Below are positions 19,725 through 27,890 of a stretch of 64,000 nucleotides of DNA, in pieces (position 1 is the stretch's first letter; each line of letters begins with the position of its first letter). Under the pieces are notes generated by a model that saw only the letters and a program-made list of their open reading frames with translations, ran no database searches and was not told the origin of the DNA. The stretch lies in the NCBI RefSeq assembly GCF_024802625.1, contig NZ_CP103371.1:992001-1056000 (forward strand), in the 5' to 3' direction. Origin of the DNA: Massilia sp. H6. GTDB taxonomy: Bacteria; Pseudomonadota; Gammaproteobacteria; Burkholderiales; Burkholderiaceae_D. The translations under genes were made by a program, and so were the position numbers.

Positions 19725-20159
19725 ATGAACAAGCTGATCCAGGACAGGCTGCTGGCATTGATGCGCGAAGGCCGCGACCGCCTTGAAGCGACCGACTGGT
19801 TCCGGGTCGGGCTGGGGCTGCATTACCTTGCCGGGTTGATGACCGAGGAGGAAATCGACTTCAAGCTGGTCGACCGCGCGTTCAACCGCTTCATCTATCA
19901 TACGCTGGGCAAGGGCCATAGCATCGCCAGCGTGCTGCAGTTCATGAGCGGCGAGAAGGTGATGCCAACCGTGGAATGCGCGCGCTTCATGCAGGCCTTG
20001 CGCAGCCACTGCCCGGAAATTCCAGTCGAATCGATTCCCTTCCTGCTCGAGCTCAATCTGGGCGTGGCCAAGAACATCTCGGGGCTCGACCCAGATGGTC
20101 CGCTGGCCGACTGGGTGGCGCGGCAAAAGGCACTGGCGGCCGGGCCGCACGGCGGCTGA
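19725..20159 (+). CDS. Conserved hypothetical protein next to coq7
   Basis: A 144-residue protein of unknown function, not recognised. It appears soluble and mostly helical ([40 protein letters not shown]) with no signal peptide or membrane segment. A GTG at 19710 in the same frame is an alternative start; ATG at 19725 is preferred as giving the more natural N-terminus, but neither has a well-spaced ribosome binding site. Codon use matches the neighbours. It ends 79 bases before coq7, with a TATAAT between, so the two may be separately transcribed. Confidence 0.7.
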   Translation: MNKLIQDRLLALMREGRDRLEATDWFRVGLGLHYLAGLMTEEEIDFKLVDRAFNRFIYHTLGKGHSIASVLQFMSGEKVMPTVECARFMQALRSHCPEIPVESIPFLLELNLGVAKNISGLDPDGPLADWVARQKALAAGPHGG

Positions 20160-20202
20160 ACGGGCGCCGTCAAGCGCGGCGTCCCCGTGCTGGCGCAAGC
20201 CC

Positions 20203-20208
20203 TATAAT
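20203..20208 (+). promoter_or_regulatory. Candidate -10 element for coq7
   Basis: TATAAT at 20203-20208, 31 bases before the coq7 ATG, is a perfect -10 hexamer. No good -35 hexamer is visible 16-18 bases upstream. Confidence 0.4.
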
Positions 20209-20238
20209 GGTGTTTTCCGATATCGCATCGATCACACC

Positions 20239-20883
20239 ATGACCGTTCGCCACACCCATTCTCCCCTCGATCGCTTGATTACCGGTTTTGACAAGGCCCT
20301 GCGCGTGGTGGGCGGCGTCGCCGCGTCGTCGCGCCCGAATCCTGCCGCCCATGCGACCGACAGCGAATTGAGCGACGAAGAGCGCCGCCACAGTGCGGGC
20401 CTGATGCGCGTGAACCACGTCGGCGAAGTGTGCGCCCAGGCGCTGTACGACGCCCAGGCGCGCTTTGGCAGGAGCGACACCATCCGCGCCCAGTTCCGCA
20501 AGTCGGCACGCGAAGAAGAAGACCATTTGGCCTGGACCGCCGAGCGCCTGTCGGAGCTGGGTTCGCAGCCGAGCGTGCTCAATCCGCTGTGGTATGCGGG
20601 CTCCTATGTGCTCGGCAGCATCGCCGCCAAGCTGGGCGACCAGCACAGCCTGGGCTTCGTGGTCGAGACCGAGCGCCAGGTCGAAGCCCACCTCGGCCAG
20701 CATCTGGAGCAGTTGCCGCCGCAAGATGCGCGCTCGCGCGCGATCGTGGAACAGATGCGGGTCGATGAAATCGCCCACGGCGCCTCGGCCCAGGCGCTTG
20801 GCGCGAAAGACACGCCCATGCCAGTGAGGCTGGCGATGCAGGCAATGTCGAAGGTGATGACGACGACGGCATACCGGATTTAA
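20239..20883 (+). CDS. coq7: 5-demethoxyubiquinol hydroxylase (ubiquinone biosynthesis)
   Basis: Coq7 is a membrane-associated di-iron monooxygenase that adds a ring hydroxyl in late ubiquinone synthesis, in place of UbiF used by enterobacteria. The 214-residue protein has the paired iron-ligand motifs of the ferritin-like fold: [36 protein letters not shown] and DEIAHG. The start [14 protein letters not shown] at 20239 is chosen; the open frame reaches 20095, but that part overlaps the preceding gene. It ends convergent to osmC with a perfect 12-bp hairpin between. Confidence 0.95.
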   Translation: MTVRHTHSPLDRLITGFDKALRVVGGVAASSRPNPAAHATDSELSDEERRHSAGLMRVNHVGEVCAQALYDAQARFGRSDTIRAQFRKSAREEEDHLAWTAERLSELGSQPSVLNPLWYAGSYVLGSIAAKLGDQHSLGFVVETERQVEAHLGQHLEQLPPQDARSRAIVEQMRVDEIAHGASAQALGAKDTPMPVRLAMQAMSKVMTTTAYRI

Positions 20884-20913
20884 GAACGCCGCGGCGGGTA
20901 CGATGAGAATCAT

Positions 20914-20940
20914 CGCGTGGACGAGCAACTCGTCCACGCG
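20914..20940. terminator. Perfect hairpin between convergent coq7 and osmC
   Basis: CGCGTGGACGAG at 20914-20925 and its exact complement at 20929-20940 form a 12-bp stem with a three-base loop. No T tract follows on either strand, so it is either a weak bidirectional terminator or a 3'-end stabilising structure. Confidence 0.5.
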
Positions 20941-20962
20941 CCGAATCAGCCGACGCGCAAGA

Positions 20963-20992
20963 TTACACTTCCACGATTTACACTTCCACGAT
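20963..20992. repeat. 15-bp tandem duplication over the osmC stop codon
   Basis: TTACACTTCCACGAT occurs twice back to back (20963-20977 and 20978-20992). On the minus strand each unit reads ATC GTG GAA GTG TAA, so the last four codons and the stop of osmC are repeated after the stop, in frame. Confidence 0.9.
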
Positions 20993-21400
20993 TTCGATCG
21001 TATGCGTCATCTCTACCGTCTTGGCCAGCATGATCGAGGCCGAGCAGTATTTTTCGTGCGACAGGGTCACGGCGCGTTCCACCGCTGCCGGCTTGAGATT
21101 GCGCCCGGTGACCGTGAAGTGAAAGTTAATCTTGGTAAATACCTTGGGGTCGGTGTCGGCGCGCTCGGCCTGCAGCGTCACGTCGCAGCCGCGTATGTCC
21201 TCGCGGCCGCGCTTCAGGATCAGCACCACGTCGTAGGCGCTGCAGCCGCCGGTGCCGGCCAGGACCAGTTCCATCGGGCGCGGCGCCAGGTTGTGGCCAC
21301 CGCCTTCGGGCGCCCCATCCATGGCCACCACGTGGCCGCTGCCGGTTTCGGCACGAAACCCCATGCCCGACGGGCCGTTCCAGATGACTTTGACTTCCAT
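20978..21400 (-). CDS. OsmC/YhfA-type peroxide reductase family protein
   Basis: The 140-residue protein belongs to the OsmC-like family of thiol peroxidases that detoxify organic hydroperoxides. Both redox cysteines are present: Cys53 in GTGGCSAYDVVLIL and Cys119 in SHEKYCSAS. Length and the N-terminus MEVKVIWNGPSGMGF fit the shorter YhfA-like branch, whose physiological role is less well defined than that of OsmC or Ohr. It is transcribed alone, convergent to coq7. Its stop codon lies inside an exact 15-base tandem duplication. Confidence 0.9.
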   Translation of the reverse strand: MEVKVIWNGPSGMGFRAETGSGHVVAMDGAPEGGGHNLAPRPMELVLAGTGGCSAYDVVLILKRGREDIRGCDVTLQAERADTDPKVFTKINFHFTVTGRNLKPAAVERAVTLSHEKYCSASIMLAKTVEMTHTIEIVEV

Positions 21401-21478
21401 TCGATTTCTCCGCGGTTGATCCGTTACTGACTGGGGTATTGTAAGGCAGCAGCGGCGCCTCTGCCGGCGCGCCCGGCC

Positions 21479-22663
21479 TTACACGCCCAGCACGTAACGC
21501 TCGCTCTTCATGCGCCAGCTGGCAAAGACCGCCACGGCCAGCGCCGGCAGCAGGGCGCACAGGAAGGTCATCAGGAACGGCAGCGCGCCGATGTCGCCGC
21601 CCTTGGACAGCTCCTTGACCAGTGTCTGGTTCGATACCATCGGCACCAGGTACATCCACTGCGCGGTCTTGAGGTCGAGGAAGGACAGGACCATGCCCGG
21701 TATCAGCGGCACGATCATCACGATGCCCAGCACCGTCTGCGCTTCCTTGAAGGTCTTGGCATTCATCGCCAGGGCCACGTACAGCGCGCCGGCCAGCAGC
21801 GACAATGGCACCGTCGCCAGGCACACCAGCGCCAGGTCGCCCCAGCCCAGGCTCCAGGACATGCCAATTTCTTCCAGTGGCAGCCACTTGAGGATCAGGT
21901 GCCCCAGGATCAGTTCGAGGGTCACGCCGACGATGCCCAGGATGCTCGCGGCCAGCCATTTGCCGCCCACCAGTTCCCAGGTGTGGAGCGGTTGCGCCAT
22001 CAGCACCTCGAGCGAACGGCGTTCGCGTTCGCCGGCGGTGCTGTCGACCGCCGCCGACATGCTCAGCATGAAGGCCGGGAAGAACAGGATGCCGATGATG
22101 CCGCCAATGATCACCGCCGAGCGCGACGCGTTGGTGCCGGTGTCGTAGCGCTGCACCTGGATCGGCGTGAGCGCGGCGGGCGATACGCCGTGCGCCAGCA
22201 GGCGCGCGCTGGCGACGTTGGCGCCGTAGGCTTCCAGCACGTCTTCGACTTCGCGGCGCTGCGGGCCGGACTCGGTCGCCGAGTCGTACCAGACTTCGAG
22301 ACGGGCCGGACGCAGCGCGTAATAGTTTTCGGCATAGTCGTCGGGCAGGCGCAGCACCGCCGCGACTTTCTTGGTGCGCAGCAGCTCGCCGATGGCGTCT
22401 TCGGTCATCGGTTGGGTAGCCTGGACCGTGATGTTCTTTTCGCCCAACTGGGCCATCAGGGTCGGGGCCTTGGCGCCGCCGATCACCGCCAGCTCGACGC
22501 CTTCGCGTTCGGTCTTGGTGTTCTTGTCGATCAGCTGGTGCAGCATCAGGCCGATCAGGATCGGGTACAGCAGCGTGAACATCGCGAGCAGGGCAACGGT
22601 GCGCTTCTCGCGCAGGGTCTCGCGCAGTTCCTTGCGAAACACGATCAACAGCTTGGATTTCAT
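21479..22663 (-). CDS. natB: ABC-2 type permease (NatB-like)
   Basis: The 394-residue membrane protein has one N-terminal membrane segment (about 20-40) and a large extracytoplasmic domain. A C-terminal block of five or six segments starts at about 180 (SAVIIGGIIGILFFPAFMLS), the layout of NatB/YhgE-type exporter permeases. The sequence VDSTAGERERRSLEVLMAQP after the second segment is typical of the ABC-2 family. Its ATG overlaps the natA stop by four bases, so the two are translationally coupled. NatAB of Bacillus exports sodium; the substrate here cannot be read, so the symbol is by similarity only. Confidence 0.88.
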   Translation of the reverse strand: MKSKLLIVFRKELRETLREKRTVALLAMFTLLYPILIGLMLHQLIDKNTKTEREGVELAVIGGAKAPTLMAQLGEKNITVQATQPMTEDAIGELLRTKKVAAVLRLPDDYAENYYALRPARLEVWYDSATESGPQRREVEDVLEAYGANVASARLLAHGVSPAALTPIQVQRYDTGTNASRSAVIIGGIIGILFFPAFMLSMSAAVDSTAGERERRSLEVLMAQPLHTWELVGGKWLAASILGIVGVTLELILGHLILKWLPLEEIGMSWSLGWGDLALVCLATVPLSLLAGALYVALAMNAKTFKEAQTVLGIVMIVPLIPGMVLSFLDLKTAQWMYLVPMVSNQTLVKELSKGGDIGALPFLMTFLCALLPALAVAVFASWRMKSERYVLGV

Positions 22664-23391
22664 GCGATTCCTTCTTCGGTGCCGACCAGGCTGACGAAAG
22701 CGTCTTCGAGGTTGGAGATGCCGGTGCGCCGGCACAGTTCGTCGGGTGAACCCTGGGCCACGGTGTGGCCGGCGGCGATGACGATCACGTCTTCGCACAG
22801 GTGACTCACTTCCTGCATCACATGGGTGGCCATGATCACGCAGCAGCCGTCGGCGCGCAGCGCGCCCAGGGCGGTGCGCAATGCGCGCGTGCTCATCACG
22901 TCCAGGCCGCGGCTGGGCTCGTCTAGCAGCAGGTGGCGCGGGCGGTGCAGCAGCGTGCGCGCCAGCGCTACCTTGATGCGCTGGCCTTGCGAGAAGCCCT
23001 TGCTGCGGCGCGCCAGGATGTCTTCCATGCCGAGCAGTTCGGACACTTCGTCGATGCGGGCATTGATGGCGGCACGCTCCATGCCATTGAGTTCGCCGAA
23101 ATAAGTGAGGTATTCGCGGGTGGAGAGGCGCTCGTACAACCCGAACTGGTCGGTCAGGAAACCGATGCTGCGGCGTACCGCCATCGGGTCTTGTTCCGGA
23201 TCGATGCCGTCGATCGAGATCGTGCCGTGGTCGCGCTTGAGCAGGCCGACCAGGGTGCGCAGCAGGGTAGTCTTGCCGGCGCCGTTAGGGCCGAGCAGGG
23301 CGGTGATCTGGCCGTCGCGGGCGGTGAAGCTGACACCGGACAACGCCTTTACGTCGCCGAACTGCTTGCGTACATCGTGGACTTCAATCAT
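22660..23391 (-). CDS. natA: ABC transporter ATP-binding protein (NatA-like)
   Basis: The 243-residue ATPase pairs with the permease encoded directly downstream. Motifs visible are Walker A (GPNGAGKTT at 34-42), a Q-loop (FLTDQFGLYE), signature-like GFSQGQRIKVALARTL, Walker B (LLLDEPSRGLDV) and the switch His (IMATHVMQEV). It begins 10 bases after the stop of a secreted hydrolase gene on the same strand, forming a hydrolase-ATPase-permease operon. That arrangement suggests the exporter and the peptidase-like hydrolase are used together, although the substrate is unknown. Confidence 0.93.
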   Translation of the reverse strand: MIEVHDVRKQFGDVKALSGVSFTARDGQITALLGPNGAGKTTLLRTLVGLLKRDHGTISIDGIDPEQDPMAVRRSIGFLTDQFGLYERLSTREYLTYFGELNGMERAAINARIDEVSELLGMEDILARRSKGFSQGQRIKVALARTLLHRPRHLLLDEPSRGLDVMSTRALRTALGALRADGCCVIMATHVMQEVSHLCEDVIVIAAGHTVAQGSPDELCRRTGISNLEDAFVSLVGTEEGIA

Positions 23392-23401
23392 GTCTGTCGC
23401 C

Positions 23402-24829
23402 TTATGGTTGCGGACCGGCGCTGCCGAGCTGGAAGGTGGGGGCCGGGATATCGTTCAGGCATTTGGCATCGAGCGCAGCCTGCGGCTTGTCGAGAAATGC
23501 GCGCAGCAGGCGCGGCGCGCAGCCAAGCTGCGACACGCCATGACCGGCATTGGCCACCACCACATGCTGGGCGCGCGCCATGTATTTCGCGGCGCTGGCG
23601 GCGCGGTGCGGCGGCGTGACCGGGTCCAGCGCGCCCGACAGCAGCAGGGCCGGCACCGTGATCTGCGTCGGCGCGCGCGCGGCCACCGCAGGCACCTTCA
23701 TCTGCTGGCAGATGGCCGGGATCTTGTCGGCCAGGGTCTTGGTCAGCTGGCCGGCGTCCGCGGCACGCAGCTCGGGCGTGAGGCGCGGAATGTCTTCGGC
23801 GCAGACCACCGCCAGGTGCATCAGCATCGCGATATTGCCTTGGACGCCGTAGTCGCTCGCCATGTTCTGGCGCGCCACGAAGGGCTGCCAGCGGCCCTGG
23901 GCCGCATTGTGGATCAGGTAGGGCAGGCGGCGCGCATCGGCCGGCGAGTACAGGATGCTGTGCACGGTGCCCAGGAAGCGCTCCGAGCTCATGCTCAGCG
24001 TCAGTGGCTGCGCGGTGCGCGGGTTGGTCAGCGACAGCCGGATCGGGCCGGCGGCCAGCTTCGCGGTCAAGCCGTCGAACTCGGCGCGCACGTTCGGGAA
24101 GGCCTTGTTGCAGGCGGCATCCTTGGCGCACAGTGCGAAGGTCTTGTCGAGCGCGGCCTGGGCGTCGCGGGCGCCGGCCGGAATTACCTGGTCGGGCGCG
24201 GCTACGCCGTCGAGCACCAGGCTGCGCACGCTGGCCGGGTACAGGCGCGCATAGGCCTGGGCCAGGCGCGTGCCATACGAACCACCCCAGACATTCACGG
24301 CGCCGTAGCCGAGCTTGCGGCGCACGACTTCGATGTCGCGCGCGGCGGCATCGGTGGTGTAGGCGCCCCATGGCGCCTTGTGGGCGCCGATGCAGGCGCG
24401 CAGTTCGGCTTCGAGCTGCTCCTGGCTCATGTGCTCGTATTCGGGCGTGCTCTTGCAATCGAGCTTGCCCGACAGACCGGTGCCGCGCTGGTCGATGAAC
24501 ACGATGTCGCGGGTGGCGCGCACCCGGTTGAAGGCAAGCGACAGCAGCGGCACCACGTCGCTGCCGGCCTCGCCGGGGCCGCCGGCCAGCACGAACAGCG
24601 GGTCGCCAATAACGCCGTCACGGTGCGCGGGGGCCACCGTGACATGCAGCTTCAGGCTGCCGGCGCGGGGCTGGGCATGGTCGAGCGGGACATCCAGGGT
24701 GACGCAGCGCAGCGTGTCGGTGGCGCCCGGCAGGTGGCAGTTGCGGGTATCCGCGGCGGCGGTCGCCGCCGCGGTGGCCGTGGATGCCATCAGCCACAGG
24801 GCGGCGGGCAGGAACGATCTTGTATTCAC
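23402..24829 (-). CDS. Secreted alpha/beta hydrolase, tripeptidyl aminopeptidase-like
   Basis: A 475-residue exported hydrolase of the proline iminopeptidase/SlpD-TAP type. After a signal peptide (about residues 1-26) come the oxyanion motif GGPGEAGS, DQRGTGLSG, and a catalytic triad read as Ser184 (WGGSYGTR), Asp402 (GALDPVTPP) and His430 (NAGHG). The C-terminal part matches TAP-like domains. Several cysteines (Cys31, Cys42 and later pairs) suggest disulfides in the periplasm. GTG at 24829 is chosen because GAGGAG precedes it at good spacing; an upstream ATG in frame would destroy the signal peptide. It leads the natA-natB operon. Confidence 0.9.
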   Translation of the reverse strand: MNTRSFLPAALWLMASTATAAATAAADTRNCHLPGATDTLRCVTLDVPLDHAQPRAGSLKLHVTVAPAHRDGVIGDPLFVLAGGPGEAGSDVVPLLSLAFNRVRATRDIVFIDQRGTGLSGKLDCKSTPEYEHMSQEQLEAELRACIGAHKAPWGAYTTDAAARDIEVVRRKLGYGAVNVWGGSYGTRLAQAYARLYPASVRSLVLDGVAAPDQVIPAGARDAQAALDKTFALCAKDAACNKAFPNVRAEFDGLTAKLAAGPIRLSLTNPRTAQPLTLSMSSERFLGTVHSILYSPADARRLPYLIHNAAQGRWQPFVARQNMASDYGVQGNIAMLMHLAVVCAEDIPRLTPELRAADAGQLTKTLADKIPAICQQMKVPAVAARAPTQITVPALLLSGALDPVTPPHRAASAAKYMARAQHVVVANAGHGVSQLGCAPRLLRAFLDKPQAALDAKCLNDIPAPTFQLGSAGPQP

Positions 24830-24983
24830 ACAATCTCCTCGAGAGTTGCATGCATAGTAGGTTGTCACTGTTTTGCCGGTCAATCAGTTAGTTGCGCTAT
24901 CGCACCAGATTATGCAAGGTGGGCGCGATGGGCCGGGATGAAGGCAGCGGCGGTGGAAAATGCGACAGCGGGCGGCGCGTGCA

Positions 24984-25013
24984 TTGACGTGCCTGCCGGG
25001 AATCAGCTATCAT
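24984..25013 (+). promoter_or_regulatory. Candidate rplM-rpsI promoter
   Basis: TTGACG at 24984-24989 and TATCAT at 25008-25013 with an 18-base spacer form a good sigma-70 match. The leader to the rplM ATG would be about 90 bases, long enough for the translational autoregulation by L13 known in other proteobacteria, though no specific fold was established. Confidence 0.55.
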
Positions 25014-25110
25014 CGTGGGCTTTCCCTTTGCTCGGGGAAGATAATAAGGCAGAGTCCGCTGCAGCAAGGGCGGAACCACCACAGTGAGCACTTTTAATTA
25101 GGAAGTCAAC

Positions 25111-25539
25111 ATGAAAACTTTTTCCGCTAAGGGCCATGAAGTCCAGCGCGACTGGTTTGTGATTGACGCGACGGACTTGGTCCTCGGACGTGTTGCCAGC
25201 GAAGTGGCACTCCGACTGCGCGGCAAACACAAGCCAGAATTCACTCCGCACGTCGATACCGGTGACTTTATTGTCGTCATCAACGCAGGCAAACTGCGCG
25301 TGACCGGCACCAAAGCCACCAACAAGACCTACTACCGTCACTCGGGCTACCCGGGCGGTATCTACGAAACCAACTTCCTGAAAATGCAACAGCGCTTCCC
25401 GGGCCGCGCCCTGGAAAAAGCTGTCAAAGGCATGCTGCCAAAGGGCCCGCTGGGCTATGCAATGATCAAGAAGCTGAAAGTGTACGCGGAAGGTTCGCAC
25501 CCGCACGCAGCACAGCAACCACAAGCACTGACCCTCTAA
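25111..25539 (+). CDS. rplM: 50S ribosomal protein L13
   Basis: A 142-residue protein of the usual L13 length, beginning [20 protein letters not shown] and containing the conserved [20 protein letters not shown] and [11 protein letters not shown]. The segment [20 protein letters not shown] is the L13 signature. L13 is an early assembly protein of the large subunit. A ribosome binding site (TTAGGAAG) precedes the ATG. It is followed nine bases later by rpsI, the universal rplM-rpsI pair. Confidence 0.98.
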   Translation: MKTFSAKGHEVQRDWFVIDATDLVLGRVASEVALRLRGKHKPEFTPHVDTGDFIVVINAGKLRVTGTKATNKTYYRHSGYPGGIYETNFLKMQQRFPGRALEKAVKGMLPKGPLGYAMIKKLKVYAEGSHPHAAQQPQALTL

Positions 25540-25548
25540 GGAACTGAC

Positions 25549-25941
25549 ATGATCGGTAACTACAACTACGGCACCGGCCGTCGCAAGAGTGCAGTCGCTC
25601 GCGTGTTCATCAAAGCGGGCACCGGCCTGATCATCGTGAACGGCAAGCCTGCGAACGAATACTTCTCGCGCGAAACCGGCCTGATGGTCATTCGCCAGCC
25701 GCTGGAACTGACCGGCAATGTCGAGCGTTTCGACATCAAGGTCAACGTGCACGGCGGTGGTGAGTCGGGCCAGGCAGGCGCCGTCCGTCACGGCATCACC
25801 CGCGCTCTGATCGACTACGACGCAGGCCTCAAGGGTGACCTGGCACGTGCCGGTTTCGTCACCCGTGACGCCCGTGAAGTCGAGCGTAAGAAAGTCGGCC
25901 TGCGTAAAGCACGTCGCGCAAAGCAGTTCTCGAAGCGTTAA
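25549..25941 (+). CDS. rpsI: 30S ribosomal protein S9
   Basis: A 130-residue S9 with the family's start [17 protein letters not shown], the central [19 protein letters not shown] and the basic tail ending AKQFSKR, which in known structures reaches the P-site tRNA. It is co-transcribed with rplM and followed by a clear terminator. Nothing unusual is seen in its sequence. Confidence 0.98.
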   Translation: MIGNYNYGTGRRKSAVARVFIKAGTGLIIVNGKPANEYFSRETGLMVIRQPLELTGNVERFDIKVNVHGGGESGQAGAVRHGITRALIDYDAGLKGDLARAGFVTRDAREVERKKVGLRKARRAKQFSKR

Positions 25942-25976
25942 TTCGTTTCCTTGCAGCGCCCCCGGGCGCTGTGGCG

Positions 25977-26016
25977 AAAGCCGTCCTCCGCAAGGTGGGC
26001 GGCTTTTTGTTTTTGG
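25977..26016 (+). terminator. rplM-rpsI terminator
   Basis: AAAGCCGTCC and GGGCGGCTTT form a stem with an apical loop, followed by TTTTTGTTTTT. It lies about 35 bases after the rpsI stop. Confidence 0.85.
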
Positions 26017-26120
26017 ACGTCGCGCGCGCGCGGCCTACCCCTGCCGCACGCATGTTTCATGGCTGTTAAAATGCAGCTTCGTCCTGGAAAGGTCATTCTT
26101 ACATCACGAAGGAACAGAAC

Positions 26121-27158
26121 ATGATCAAAGTTGGCATCGTTGGCGGCACCGGATACACGGGCGTGGAATTGCTGCGGCTGTTGGCCGCGCGTCCCGACGT
26201 ACAACTGACCGCGATCACCTCGCGCAAGGAAGACGGCCTCTTGGTATCCGACATGTTTCCGTCGCTGCGCGGGGTGGTCGACCTGGCCTTCTCGAGCCCG
26301 GACAAAGCCGACCTGACCCAATGCGACGTGGTGTTCTTCGCGACCCCGCACGGCGTCGCCATGGCCCAGGCCCCGGCCTTGCTGGCGGCAGGCGTCAAGG
26401 TGATCGACCTGGCGGCCGACTTCCGGCTGAAAGACCAGGCCACGTTCGAGAAGTGGTACAAGATCCCGCATACCGCGCCCGAGCTGATCGAAGAAGCCGT
26501 GTACGGCCTGCCTGAGCTGAACCGCGAAGACATCAAGAGCGCGCGCCTGATCGCCAACCCGGGCTGCTACCCGACCACGATGCAACTGGGCTTTTATCCG
26601 CTGCTCAAGGCCGGCATCATCGATGCGGGCAACCTGATCGCCGACGCCAAATCCGGCGTCTCTGGCGCCGGTCGCAAGGCCGAGATCGGCACGCTGTTCT
26701 CGGAGTCGAGCGACAACTTCAAGGCCTATGGCGTGCACGGTCACCGCCACACGCCGGAAACCTCGGCCCAGCTGGCCCGCTACACCGACCAGAAGGTCGG
26801 CCTGGTGTTCACGCCGCACCTGGTACCGATGATCCGCGGCATGCACGCGACCCTGTACGCGCGCCTGACCAAAGAGATCGACGATGCTGCGCTGCAGGCC
26901 CTGTTCGAAGATGAATACAAGGACAGCCCGTTCGTGGACGTGATGCCGTTCGGATCGCATCCCGAAACCCGTTCGACCCGCGGCTCGAACATGCTGCGCC
27001 TGGCGGTGCACCGCCCGGACGGCGGCAACACGGTCGTGATCCTGGTGGTGCAGGACAATCTGGTGAAAGGCGCTTCCGGCCAGGCCGTGCAGTGCATGAA
27101 CCTGATGTTCGGCCTCGACGAAACCACGGGCTTGAGGCAGATCGCGCTGCTGCCGTAA
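26121..27158 (+). CDS. argC: N-acetyl-gamma-glutamyl-phosphate reductase
   Basis: ArgC performs the NADPH-dependent third step of arginine synthesis. The 345-residue protein opens with the nucleotide-binding [17 protein letters not shown] and carries the catalytic Cys149 in [21 protein letters not shown], which includes a catalytic His, and the C-terminal dimerisation segment are also present. Length fits the longer, single-domain family. A ribosome binding site GAAGGAAC precedes the ATG. It is separated from rpsI by a terminator and ends convergent to an HTH regulator gene, with a 15-bp hairpin shared by both 3' ends. Other arg genes are not in the window. Confidence 0.97.
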   Translation: MIKVGIVGGTGYTGVELLRLLAARPDVQLTAITSRKEDGLLVSDMFPSLRGVVDLAFSSPDKADLTQCDVVFFATPHGVAMAQAPALLAAGVKVIDLAADFRLKDQATFEKWYKIPHTAPELIEEAVYGLPELNREDIKSARLIANPGCYPTTMQLGFYPLLKAGIIDAGNLIADAKSGVSGAGRKAEIGTLFSESSDNFKAYGVHGHRHTPETSAQLARYTDQKVGLVFTPHLVPMIRGMHATLYARLTKEIDDAALQALFEDEYKDSPFVDVMPFGSHPETRSTRGSNMLRLAVHRPDGGNTVVILVVQDNLVKGASGQAVQCMNLMFGLDETTGLRQIALLP

Positions 27159-27165
27159 GCTTGTC

Positions 27166-27206
27166 AGGGTGAAGCGGCCGGCGTTCAGACGCGGCCGCTT
27201 CACCCT
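27166..27206. terminator. Bidirectional hairpin between argC and the HTH gene
   Basis: AGGGTGAAGCGGCCG at 27166-27180 pairs perfectly with 27192-27206 around an 11-base loop. It starts seven bases after the argC stop and includes the stop of the opposite gene (27200-27202). There is no T tract on either side. Confidence 0.6.
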
Positions 27207-27805
27207 CCATCGGTACTTCCATCGCTCCCCCTGCGCTTCGTACGCGCCAAGTGCGGCGCCAGCACGAACGCACAACTGAGAAGCTGCGTGCGCTCCGGCG
27301 TGCGAGGCTGGCTCATCAGGTCGCACAGGCGTTGCAGCAGCGTATTCGCCTCCGCCAGTTCATCTTTACTCAGCCACGCCTTGTTGCGCGCCGCCCATAG
27401 CTGGCGCGCGCTGCCGCTCGTGACGACCTCCGGCATGTCCAGCCCGTCATCGAAATCCTGCTGTGCCACTTTCAGCATGGCACGCGCGAACTTGCGCAGT
27501 GCATGTTTACCGGGCTCAGTATCGGTGCGGTAGGCGAGCCGCAGCGCTAGCGTACCTGCTCCCGGAAGTGCATAGCGGCGCGCCTCATCTTGATCTGCCA
27601 TCGACTCCACGACCAATCCGGATTTCGCGAGCAACTTCAGGTGGTAATACAGCCCATCGACATGCCTGCCGAGCTGTAGGGAAAGCTCGGCCGCGCTGAC
27701 CGGGACGCCAAGCGCGCCCAGGGTGTCGACGATCTCCTGGCGGATAGGCGAGGCAAGCGCCTCGATCAATGCCGGATCGTCGACTTGCCAGTATTCATCC
27801 TGCAT
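27200..27805 (-). CDS. Winged-helix transcriptional regulator (ArsR-like fold)
   Basis: The 201-residue protein has an N-terminal winged helix-turn-helix of the ArsR/HTH_20 type. The stretch ALIEALASPIRQEIVDTLGA is the first helix pair, VSAAELSLQLGRHVDGLYYH the recognition region, and LVVESMADQDEARRYAL the wing. No ArsR-type metal-binding CxC is visible. The C-terminal 110 residues are helical and not assigned. ATG at 27805 is chosen because GGAGAAG precedes it; a GTG at 27817 is possible. The gene is divergent from the S41-like protease, with an inverted repeat between them, so it probably controls that gene and itself. Confidence 0.82.
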   Translation of the reverse strand: MQDEYWQVDDPALIEALASPIRQEIVDTLGALGVPVSAAELSLQLGRHVDGLYYHLKLLAKSGLVVESMADQDEARRYALPGAGTLALRLAYRTDTEPGKHALRKFARAMLKVAQQDFDDGLDMPEVVTSGSARQLWAARNKAWLSKDELAEANTLLQRLCDLMSQPRTPERTQLLSCAFVLAPHLARTKRRGSDGSTDGG

Positions 27806-27829
27806 GATCTTCTCCACGCAATGCGTTGT

Positions 27830-27867
27830 GTTGAAAAACTAGTATATTATTTCAACGACTTTTCAAC
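27830..27867. promoter_or_regulatory. Candidate operator between the HTH regulator and the S41-like gene
   Basis: GTTGAAAA at 27830-27837 and TTTTCAAC at 27860-27867 are exact inverted repeats; a further TTTCAAC lies at 27850-27856. Between them is the AT-rich TAGTATATTAT, a possible -10 region. The position in the 85-base divergent gap fits an operator for the adjacent regulator. Confidence 0.45.
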
Positions 27868-27890
27868 AGCAAGAGCGATCAGAGCGAAGG

